Positions 1 through 7,859 of a DNA stretch of 49,349 nucleotides are shown piece by piece. The notes beneath the pieces were generated by a model. That model worked only from the letters and a program-made list of their open reading frames with translations, had not been told where the DNA came from and made no database searches. Position 1 is the stretch's first letter. Each line of letters opens with the position of its first letter. The DNA lies in NCBI GenBank assembly GCA_900073065.1, contig FJOG01000080.1:45575-94923 (forward strand). The letters are read 5' to 3'. The position numbers were made by a program, and so were the translations under genes. This DNA comes from Phialocephala subalpina (Eukaryota > Ascomycota > Leotiomycetes > Helotiales > Mollisiaceae).

Positions 1-489
1 CTGGGGTAAGTGGTGGAATGCCAGTTGATGGAGAGCCAAACGACCCAGTAGAGCATCCAAGGTATGTTCAAACTGGGTCTGTTAGCTATGGCTAGAGTGA
101 GATATCGATCGAGGACGTACATTTTTGCAAACCAGCTGCCGGTCTCACTTTTTCGGACTAAGTCGAGTAGCCATAATGGTGCTGACCAGCCTATTTTCAT
201 GTGAGTCTCAACTCAAACCTCACTGTGCACTCTACATGTAGGATGTCTTACCAGCCATGAAGTCAGGAACGTAGACTCGATAGTCTCCTTTGTCGGCATA
301 GTGGTCAGCCAAGAGTCGGTTGTTGATGAAGACCCAACCGAAGGCATCGGGGATGATGATGATGATGCCTTTCACTTCTCGACCGTCGACAGGCTCAGTC
401 ACGTAAGTGTCTAGTCCGTGGAGTTTGGTGACTTTGCCGCGGGGTTGGCCTATGTGGATGGTGCCTTGGAAACATTCTGGGCAGGACAT
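1..489 (-). CDS. Dienelactone hydrolase family protein, 5' part only
   Basis: The gene runs off the left window edge, so only its N-terminal part is visible. Exon 1 begins at an ATG at 489 (MSCPECF), the usual start of fungal dienelactone-hydrolase-like proteins; an in-frame ATG at 543 would add 18 residues and is less typical. The family signature stretches HGLDTYVTEP, IIIIPDAFGW and LADHYADKG..VYVPDF are present. The exon ends at 252; a 61-nt intron (251-191, GTAAGA...AATAG) follows, and exon 2 stays open from 190 to the edge (APLWLLDLVRKSETGSW...). The catalytic Cys/Asp/His region would lie outside the window. Family members hydrolyse ester or lactone bonds, mostly on unknown substrates in fungi. 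The family is clear; substrate is not. Confidence 0.8.
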
Positions 490-543
490 GTTAGAAACTT
501 CAAACTTGCACTCGAAAACTGCTTCGAACTCAGGAAACTTCAC

Positions 544-969
544 AAATCCAAGGGCGGTAGACCGTGTTAAATCTACTTATGACATCTACTAATCGTATGG
601 TAAGAAAGGAGGTTGAGTTGCTCCAGAAAGCGAATGCGAGCAACGTAAATACGAGAAGAGGTTAGCGTGCAGTGAAAATAAGGGTTAAGCGAGGACATAC
701 TCAGCCCAGCTGCAGTCTCACGCGCAGGCCAACCTCAATCTTACCTGATCCCACGTACTTTCAATGTACGGTCTCTCGATCTACATCCTTTTGCATTCTC
801 AACGTTAATCTCATACCGTATGTGTGAAGTACGATGAACTGATATCAGACGATGACTTCAGCTGTGGCAGGTAAACGCTCGACGAATAGGATGCATAATC
901 GAGAGGTGTGTCGAGACAAGAATCCGTTTCCTGCTTACCAAAAATGTTCATCTATGCAGGAATTCTTCA
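544..969. other. Intergenic, upstream of the dienelactone hydrolase gene
   Basis: No coding sequence, RNA gene or repeat was recognised here. It contains the promoter side of the leftward dienelactone-hydrolase-like gene and the 3' side of the next leftward gene. Confidence 0.5.
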
Positions 970-2826
970 TTACAAATCCAAGACAATCCTTCCAATGCCC
1001 CTCGAGACACAACTGAGCATGTACCCCTCCTTTTCGTCGTCCAGCAATCCAGTCCCTCTGTGCTCAACTCTCCCACTTCTCACTCCGACCCTACATGTCC
1101 CACAATTTCCAACCTCACAAGAACTTCCAACATCGAACCCAGCATCTCGTAGTATGTCCAAAAGTGTTTCCTCCTGTTTGACTTCCAAGTTCTTCTCTGA
1201 CTTCTCGAGCTCGACTGAAAATGGATCTCCGGATGTCGATGCAGTGAATGCTTCGAAATGAACATTCGATTGGGGGAACTTCAGGGATGTTGCAGCCGAC
1301 TTCACAGTTTCTAGCAACCGTTCTGGACCGCATACGTAGATGTGTGTGCAGTGGTCTGCCTTCTCAAGGATCTCTAGGACGTTCAGTCTTTGGCCCTTCG
1401 ATCCATTTAGAACCTTCACATTGTCTCCGAAATTATCCAACTGACTTGCGAATGCAACATCTGCTGCAGAGCGGACTGCGTAAAGCAGCTCGTATTTAAG
1501 TTTTCGTTGCTTCATGACATGTGCACTTGCCAGAAAAGCGGTGATGCCGATGCCTCCAGCTATCATGATATGGTTGTCTGCATCCTCTGCTAGTGGGAAG
1601 TCCGATTTCATCTCGCTGAAAGGTAAAACATCTCCGACTTTGACCTCCGCGTGCAGATACTTTGAACCCCCACGAGACTCGGGTTCAAGAGCTATACCGA
1701 GCTCAAACCGGTTGCTGTCCCCACCCACCACCGAGTACGCTCGAACAAGCTTCCCATTTTCTCCAAGCTTGACACGGATGTGTGATCCAGGCTCCACTTT
1801 GGGGCTCTGCTCCCTCGGAGTAACAGCCTCGAACACGAATGACGATATCCTGGGTGTCTCTGTCTTCTTCTCGATGAGCCGATATGGACTCCATCGGAGT
1901 AAATTCTCCTCGCCCCCGATCAACCTGTCGTTGTCCTCCCGGAAATACCCCCTTTGCAACCTGCCCAAAAAAATCTCTCTCGTCTCTTCTCCAAGCTTGG
2001 GCAAGTAAGCAAGCTCCTTCATCACCTCCGCATTCTTTCTCTCTTTATACAGATACTTCTGAATATTGATGATCGTCCATTGCGGATGTGGTCTTTCGAT
2101 CAACACCATCTCATCTCCGGCTTCGATGTACCCCTCTTTCAAGACTCGATAGTACCAACCGGTCTTATTAGCATCCTGGCTCCTTTTGCTCATATCTTTG
2201 ACTTGAAAACGATGATTGAGCTTGTAGCACGGGGCTCTTGGTTCAGAGACTTGGATCTCTACATCTTTCCCAAGTCGGTAGATATCTCCAATGCAAACAT
2301 TCTCTTCACTCATGCACTCATTTTGCGTAACGATGTTTTCCCCAAAACCCCCCTTGACGAACAAGTGGGCGCTTTGAGGCAGCTCTTTTTGCCAGAATGA
2401 ATAGTGTTGAGAAGCATATTGATGGATTGCCTTTTCGGGACTTTGGTGGGGAACGTAGACTCGCTCATCGCCTTCTAGTCCGATAGTGTTGACCCTGACG
2501 GGTTGAGAATGTGGCGTCTTGAATATCCCAGATTGAGTTGACAGCCCGTAAAAGGCTTTGGCCTTTCCGGTACGAACTTGGAGGATTGTGTCAACATATC
2601 GAGGAAGGGAGAGGGGATCTTGGCTGACTGACCACGAACACATGCTAGCGGCTGCTCTGATGACAAGACAATATTGCAAAGACGAGTTTGGCCGCTGGAA
2701 TGGTAGACACTTGTAGTCAAAGGGCAAGAGAAAATTGCAGTGTTTGAGGAGTTGATGGTTGGAAGGAAACTTGAAGGATCGGAGCCTGGAGATTGCCGGA
2801 CTTGATTGATGGGGGCATCTCGGCAC
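970..2826 (-). CDS. MOSC domain / flavin reductase / [2Fe-2S] ferredoxin fusion protein
   Basis: Single-exon ORF of 618 residues. After an Arg/Ser-rich, acid-poor N-terminus, a MOSC domain spans about residues 75-250 (KGGFGENIV, GDIYRLG, EPRAPCYKLNHRF). A ferredoxin-reductase-like FAD/NAD module follows, about 320-510 (RAYSVVGG as flavin-binding strand, MIAGGIGITAF as nucleotide-binding turn, YVCGPERLL). The C-terminus is a plant-type ferredoxin with the C-x4-C-x2-C pattern in SSCEVGNCGTCRVG and a final Cys in LSCVSRG. The architecture resembles vanillate O-demethylase/phthalate dioxygenase reductases with a MOSC sulfur/molybdenum-carrier module in front. Likely role: electron transfer from NAD(P)H to a partner; substrate unknown. 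An internal ATG at 2643 (MCSWSVSQD) is an alternative start; the 61-residue extension could be a mitochondrial presequence or untranslated. Confidence 0.88.
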   Translation of the reverse strand: MPRCPHQSSPAISRLRSFKFPSNHQLLKHCNFLLPFDYKCLPFQRPNSSLQYCLVIRAAASMCSWSVSQDPLSLPRYVDTILQVRTGKAKAFYGLSTQSGIFKTPHSQPVRVNTIGLEGDERVYVPHQSPEKAIHQYASQHYSFWQKELPQSAHLFVKGGFGENIVTQNECMSEENVCIGDIYRLGKDVEIQVSEPRAPCYKLNHRFQVKDMSKRSQDANKTGWYYRVLKEGYIEAGDEMVLIERPHPQWTIINIQKYLYKERKNAEVMKELAYLPKLGEETREIFLGRLQRGYFREDNDRLIGGEENLLRWSPYRLIEKKTETPRISSFVFEAVTPREQSPKVEPGSHIRVKLGENGKLVRAYSVVGGDSNRFELGIALEPESRGGSKYLHAEVKVGDVLPFSEMKSDFPLAEDADNHIMIAGGIGITAFLASAHVMKQRKLKYELLYAVRSAADVAFASQLDNFGDNVKVLNGSKGQRLNVLEILEKADHCTHIYVCGPERLLETVKSAATSLKFPQSNVHFEAFTASTSGDPFSVELEKSEKNLEVKQEETLLDILRDAGFDVGSSCEVGNCGTCRVGVRSGRVEHRGTGLLDDEKEGYMLSCVSRGIGRIVLDL

Positions 2827-3181
2827 TAGCTCTCGGCACCTTCCGACTGATACTTACTGGACCCACAACTCTGCGTACTATCAGCCATTGAGCTTTAGCC
2901 GTTACGGTTATGGATTTAACCATGATTCGAGTCAATGTCCTCCAATGGCCGGGACTTCATGACTCGCAATAGGAAGCTCTCCAATATCGACCACATACAG
3001 ATGGATAAACATCAGACCATGATGCAACAAAACAGAACGAAAGAAACACAAGGATAAAACGTCTTTTTGAAACAATCCCAATCACCTGCAAAGCTTTCAA
3101 CAGTGTGTGAACTATATACCGTGATGAGGACGCTATTCCAATCATAGGCTGAGCATTATCGACTTCCATTGCCCCTAAATC
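2827..3181. other. Intergenic, nothing recognised
   Basis: About 350 bases between two leftward genes. I see no credible coding region or repeat. It should contain the promoter of the MOSC fusion gene and the 3' end of the chitin-binding protein gene. Confidence 0.5.
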
Positions 3182-4109
3182 TCAACCATGTATATCTGTG
3201 CTCGTAAGTGTCACAGGTCTTGATGACGAGCTTCCACTCCTACTCGACGAGCTGCTCGAGGTCGAATTGGTAGCGTTGGTGAAGTTCATCGAGGTCGACA
3301 AGCTGGTTGCCATTGAAGAGCTCCAAGAAGTGGACGAGCTCGAGCTCCAACTCGAAGAGCTCGAGGTGGGTATCTTCTCGCAAATCCCAAATTCAGGCCT
3401 GCAGCCTTCACCGCAATGATCTCCGTTTCCACACCAGTACGAGGCCGAACAACAGTGTCCATATTTACTGCCGTGACAAGAGATGCCGTTGCCGCATGAG
3501 CCGTCGATGGTTGGATTGTTGCAAGAGCCGTACTCGGGCTGGCATCCTGTGCCGCAGTAGAACGCATTGTGTCCACAATCGCCTGTTCAAAGTCAGGGAA
3601 CTTGTATGGAAAGAGATGGGAGAGAGGTTATGGCACTAGAAGTTGAAGGAGTGAGACCAACCTGATGCAGAACAGCAATTCCCCCATGTACTATTCTCAC
3701 ACGTCTGTCCCGTTGTTTCCCCGCAAAGGCCATCAATCGCGATCGCAGTTGGCGCGAACCAATAAGCGGTACTGGTGTTCGTCGATGTTATTGAGGACGA
3801 GAGAGAAGAAGATGATGATTGGGAGGAAGAAACTGAGTGCGATGATGATGCGGAAGATGATGATGAGCTTGTGAGTGTTGTGGATGCCGTCAGGGTAGTC
3901 GAGATGCAGATAGGAACCTTCGTGATGCTGAGGCCGGTGCATGAACTGATGGAGATGGATGTAGTCGCAGAGAAGCATGATGAAATGACGGTGGAAGATT
4001 CGATAACCGTGGATAGAGATGAGTCGAATACTTCGCGTCGGTCGGCTGGGATGACTAGATCCCCAGAAGCGGCGCCGAGCAGAAGGAGAATTATGTTTCT
4101 TGAAGCCAT
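3182..4109 (-). CDS. Secreted chitin-binding (CBM18-type) protein with Ser/Thr-rich linkers
   Basis: Two exons, 4109-3662 and 3582-3182, joined across a 79-nt intron (3661-3583, GTTGGT...AACAG) that falls inside the first chitin-binding domain; splicing restores the cysteine pattern CCSASGDCGHNAFYCGTGC. I start at the ATG at 4109 because MASRNIILLLLGAASG gives a hydrophobic signal peptide; an in-frame ATG at 4169 is less suitable. A Ser/Thr-rich stalk follows, then two hevein-like CBM18 domains (LCGETTGQTC...EYGSC and GSCGNGISCHGS...EFGIC), each with the typical eight cysteines, and a Ser-rich tail. Such proteins bind chitin in the fungal wall and may shield it from chitinases or mask it from hosts. 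No catalytic domain is seen. The C-terminal tail is not clearly a GPI signal. Confidence 0.8.
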
Positions 4110-4546
4110 TCCTAATCTTGCTCCATACCCGAATGCGCCCATAAAGACTGACCGAGGAAGAGATGGCATTGGTGATGCGAGTCTTGAAGTTTCATGCAGG
4201 GCTTTCGCTGGAATGAAGATTTCGATAAAGGGCGGAATGCTTCAAGATACCGGCAGACGTAGAAGTCAGTACCTCTTCTGAAGTAACAACATGAGAGGTC
4301 ATGCAATGAATTCTGGACATCAGGTGAAAAGGTATTTTCATAAAAGCAACTCGTACAGGAGTGCAAGGTCAACAGCTAATACATGCAATCATATGTCAGG
4401 ATCGAAAGAAACTCAAATGATGGAGGCCACCAGGGACACTCACAATTGATGCTCTATTTCCAATCCAGCAACTTCTGGATCTACCAGATCCTTTTGTACA
4501 TTATCATACAAGTAATATACATATCCCCAACGCCAGAGGTGAGTGT
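4110..4546. other. Intergenic, nothing recognised
   Basis: Promoter side of the chitin-binding protein gene and 3' side of the helicase gene. Short open frames here lack family features and look like chance ORFs. Confidence 0.5.
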
Positions 4547-6400
4547 CTATATGAGAGCTTGTCCCTTGAACATACCCTCCTTTACTTCCGCGACGACATC
4601 TCGTCTATCGTTCTTCCCAACCAAAACAATACCTCTTCCTCGTCTACCCATGCGCCCTGTCCGACCCAGTCTATGAATGAAGTCTATCGTAGAATGCGGT
4701 ACATCGTACAAGATGACATGTCTAACAGCAAGTGTATCGATACCTCTTGACCCCAAGTCGGTGGTGACAACAACCTTGACATTGGGCAGGCGACGCTTGG
4801 GAGCAGGGGCCTCTTGGCCCAAAGGAACATAATTTGGTTGATTGTCTGACAGAGATCCCGGATGATCTTCTTTCGGCGTTGTGAGAGGAATCGAGGTCGT
4901 AAATGTCGCCAGCATTTCTGCTTGTCGATGACTTGAGGTATCACGATTCAAAGCGATGGCATCAATTCCCTTCGACATAAGATAATTCGCGACTTCCTCG
5001 GTCTTCTCGCGCTCATTGACGAAGACGAGAATTCGCTTGACGTCCATCTCTCCCTTCACAGGCCCATCATGGGCAGCGGCTGCCTTGCCGATGGACCAGA
5101 TTTGGTCTGCACAGGCAAGCTCCTTCTTTCCATGGTATGGCAGATTCTCAACATCCACAACTCCAAGCTGGACACGTCGAGGAATGGCGTGCAGATTTGG
5201 AGTCACCAGACGTCGAATCTCTGGGAACTTCTTCCGAAGATAGCCATCAAGACTTCGAGGGATCGTGGCTGAGCAGAGTATGAGTTGCTTCAAGGATGGC
5301 GTCGACCGATCGATAATGGCAGTTGTCAAAGGAGCGAAACCACGGTCCATCAGAGAATCAGCCTCGTCGATGATAAGATGTGTGACTCGAGACAGAATAT
5401 TTGGATCCGAGTCAGCGATTGATGCCAGCAAATGTGGTGTCGATACCACAATGTCGATGCCTTTTGGGGAGAACAAGCGGTTCCTGATGACTGTGCCACT
5501 GAAGGCAGCCGAAATAGCCCCAGAACGGTACTTGACTGTATGGCCAAAAGACTTGACAAGATTTCCAACTTGAGTGACCAACTCCGATGTAGGGACTAGG
5601 ATGATTGCTCGTGGTCTACCTGTAGTTGGATGTGGCATGTTCGACAGAGGAGGAGATACCAGTGTCAAATCGTTCTGGCGCACCCTCTCCTCCTGCAATG
5701 CTTTCTCGTGTGCCTCCACTTCAGCATCTTCCGCCTCTGCGATCTTGATAGCATTGATCGTAGGAATCAAGTATGACAGTGTCTTTCCTGAGCCAGTCTC
5801 AGCTGCAATCAAGAACTGCTCCATCCCAGCCTTCTTGCCCCTTCGTGCCCCCTTCTCTCCTAACAATGCTGGAATAGCAATTTTCTGGACGGGGGTAGGA
5901 ACGAGGTCATCCATTCCCTGCAATGCTTGTGTAGGTATTGACTTCTTCACAGAGTCGATGAGGTCGAAATTTTCGAACGAATCGACTGCAGATATTCGTG
6001 CCTTAATCTTCGTCCGCTGGTCGTAGGAAACTGGTGCCAATGCCCGCTGCATTTTCAAAGCATGGAAGCCGCGCTCTTTCTTGTCCTTCTTCCCATCTTT
6101 CCTAGGATCTGTCCTGCCAACCTCTGGTACTCCTCGTATGCCTGCAACCTTCAGGTTCATGCCTCCAAATGGACCATCTTGCTTTCGTCTCGCAGGTTTG
6201 GCCGCGCCCGACCTCGAATTTGAAGATTCGACAGTCCTTGCTGGAGAAAGACTCATTCTGCCTGGTCGACTGTCTCTTGAGGGTTTGTGTTTCATTTGCA
6301 AAGTTGCCTTCTGCTGAATTGGCCATTGGGAGACCGAGAAAGTCTTCTGCGCTGCTCTGAACGAACAGAGCAGACATTTTGAAGTTGTCGGCCGGAGCAT
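4547..6400 (-). CDS. MRH4: Mitochondrial DEAD-box ATP-dependent RNA helicase MRH4
   Basis: Intronless 617-residue protein. The first 40 residues are rich in Arg, Ser and Ala with few acids, as expected of a mitochondrial targeting peptide. A basic linker follows, then the helicase core: Q-like motif in LVPTPVQKIAIPAL, Walker A AETGSGKT near residue 200, motif Ia PTSELV, motif II DEAD in IIDEADSLMD, motif III SAT in LCSATIPR, motif V TTDLGSRGID and motif VI HRLGRTGRMGRRG. The two-lobe layout with a long insertion before motif Ia matches the MRH4 family, which in yeast is needed for assembly of the mitochondrial large ribosomal subunit. All catalytic motifs are intact. The C-terminus is short (MFKGQALI). 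Confidence 0.9.
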   Translation of the reverse strand: MLRPTTSKCLLCSFRAAQKTFSVSQWPIQQKATLQMKHKPSRDSRPGRMSLSPARTVESSNSRSGAAKPARRKQDGPFGGMNLKVAGIRGVPEVGRTDPRKDGKKDKKERGFHALKMQRALAPVSYDQRTKIKARISAVDSFENFDLIDSVKKSIPTQALQGMDDLVPTPVQKIAIPALLGEKGARRGKKAGMEQFLIAAETGSGKTLSYLIPTINAIKIAEAEDAEVEAHEKALQEERVRQNDLTLVSPPLSNMPHPTTGRPRAIILVPTSELVTQVGNLVKSFGHTVKYRSGAISAAFSGTVIRNRLFSPKGIDIVVSTPHLLASIADSDPNILSRVTHLIIDEADSLMDRGFAPLTTAIIDRSTPSLKQLILCSATIPRSLDGYLRKKFPEIRRLVTPNLHAIPRRVQLGVVDVENLPYHGKKELACADQIWSIGKAAAAHDGPVKGEMDVKRILVFVNEREKTEEVANYLMSKGIDAIALNRDTSSHRQAEMLATFTTSIPLTTPKEDHPGSLSDNQPNYVPLGQEAPAPKRRLPNVKVVVTTDLGSRGIDTLAVRHVILYDVPHSTIDFIHRLGRTGRMGRRGRGIVLVGKNDRRDVVAEVKEGMFKGQALI

Positions 6401-6862
6401 TGTATACTGAAGGGGGTGTCGCTATCGCATATCGAGTCGTAAGATGGTGGACGCCGAAAAGTTCTGTCGTTGTCGCCGCTCAAGTCAAATCTTCAAAGTT
6501 CCAAAGAATTTTGGACATGGGCGGTGTTTCGGTGAAACTGCTTTTCCGAGGCGCGTTTTCACGTGATTCACCTCAAAAAATTCCAGCCGAGGAAAGGGAG
6601 ACCATTTCAGAAGTCCGGTTGGTGGTGGGTATCTCAATTGTGTATACATGTACTCGGATGTATTTGGGTACCTTAGTCTTCGCTTAAATGCCGAGTTCCT
6701 CTCTTAAAAGAGCAGCACTTTGGCCAGACATATCCCAACTTGAAATAGGTGCAGACGAAGACACACAGCTCCGACCAAGAATCCCTTTTAGATGACCCAG
6801 ACCATACGCCATGACTCCAAGCTATGTCGCCCATGAAATATCCATTACCGCTCCAAGCAACC
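6401..6862. other. Intergenic between MRH4 and NIP7
   Basis: Promoter side of MRH4 and 3' untranslated side of NIP7, both on the minus strand. No further gene or repeat recognised. Confidence 0.5.
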
Positions 6863-7623
6863 TCAACTCGTGGCAAACAAAGTGTCCTCGTCTCTCAGGT
6901 ACTCACCACAATCTGCCTGTCTGAAGCAAGTGATACCAGTCGGATCCAATCTCCTCGCCTCTTGTGTGCTTCTTGCCGTGACTCCAAATCCCAATGGTGT
7001 GTCGTTCATCGAGTAGACAATAACACCTTGGTGCTCTGGGCAATCCTCCGACCATCTGCCAACGTGGGCTTTGACAATATGACTGACAGCAGCGAATCAG
7101 TATAGGTACGGATTGTCAGAGGAGAGGTACAGTACCCTCCATACAGAAACGGCATCTCTCCGTTAGCCTTGACCCAGACCTTGTACCTCGCATGTTCTGC
7201 TAGAATTGGAAGTGCTGCCAGTTGTTAGCAAGGAAAGGTCGTTCCAATCAGTGGGAAGACTCACCTGTAATATGAAGCCTGAACTTTCCTGACTTGGTAA
7301 ACTTGCGTGCAGATTGTTAGAAATATGCTGATAAAGTAGAGTAGAGAGACCTATCTAAGCATGTTCCTAGCGATAGAAGCTTGTCTCTAGATATCGAGGT
7401 GGCCAGGTTGGCAAGGGAAAGTCGCACATAGTAACATCTCGACTGGTGAAGGCGGAATACATATCGGTCGTTTGGATCGTCGGACAAGGGCGCGATTCTG
7501 GCAGGTCAGCAATTGTACTTATTCGTAATTGAGTCTGGCATACAAGTTCTTGAGGGATGTTCCAGTATAATTGGCAAGCTTCGTGAAGAGAGTCTGGGTC
7601 TCTGTCTCTGTGAGGGGCCGCAT
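6863..7623 (-). CDS. NIP7: 60S ribosome subunit biogenesis protein NIP7
   Basis: Five small exons encode 187 residues: 7623-7544, 7497-7355, 7306-7265, 7214-7136 and 7082-6863. The start MRPLTETETQTLFTKL and the segments RYVFRLH, LSLGTCLGKFTKSGKF, HARYKVWVKANGEMPFLYGG and YSMNDTPLGFGVTARST are diagnostic of NIP7, including the C-terminal PUA RNA-binding part and the end CGEYLRDEDTLFAT. NIP7 acts in the nucleolus in 27S pre-rRNA processing and 60S assembly. Introns 1, 3 and 4 are GT-AG (46, 50, 53 nt). Intron 2 (7354-7307) fits only with AT-AC ends; that choice restores the conserved Gly-Lys of GKFTK, while the nearest GT donor (7350) leads to a frame break. The gene is divergent from NOC3. 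Confidence 0.92.
7307..7354 (-). other. AT-AC intron 2 of NIP7
   Basis: 48-nt intron with context G|ATAGGT at the 5' end and GCAC|GC at the 3' end. Removing it turns TTA G + GC AAG into Leu-Gly-Lys, as the conserved NIP7 sequence requires. It carries a CTAAC branch-like site whose A lies 10 nt from the end. The 5' end does not match the U12 consensus ATATCC, so this looks like a U2-type AT-AC intron. A sequencing error is the main alternative. Confidence 0.7.
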
Positions 7624-7859
7624 TTTATCGCTGTTGCAAACGCTCTGAATTGTTCTAATTGGAGGTGATGACACGAATTCTTGCGCTGCTGCTCGTAGTC
7701 TTGGGGCCGTCGAGAGGTGAGTGGATGTTGGAGTTGCGGTTTGGAGCTCCAAAATTTTGGCGGGGGTTCGAACTTTTTTTCTTCGAAGCGGCCGCATCAA
7801 AATTCAAGCATCCCGCAGAGACTTCCACACTTCAATGCCACAACACACCACGACATTCC
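7624..7859. promoter_or_regulatory. Shared bidirectional promoter of NIP7 and NOC3
   Basis: 236 bases separate the start codons of two divergent 60S biogenesis genes. The NOC3 frame is open through most of it, but the ATG at 7860 gives the usual start of the protein. Co-regulation is an inference from the layout; I identify no specific factor site. Confidence 0.55.

Noticed and set aside
3198..3419. Acidic, Leu-rich 73-codon plus-strand ORF
   Set aside because: It is the complement of the Ser-rich tail of the chitin-binding protein; repetitive Ser codons read as Glu/Leu on the other strand.
3775..4281. 168-codon acidic plus-strand ORF
   Set aside because: Shadow of the Ser-rich stalk of the chitin-binding protein.
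7519..7800. 93-codon minus ORF with a longer N-terminus than NIP7 exon 1
   Set aside because: Only the part from 7623 matches NIP7; the upstream portion is the divergent promoter read in frame, and the 3' end is intron 1.
7659..7859. N-terminal extension of the NOC3 frame
   Set aside because: It has no family likeness and overlaps the NIP7 start region; the ATG at 7860 gives a normal NOC3 start.
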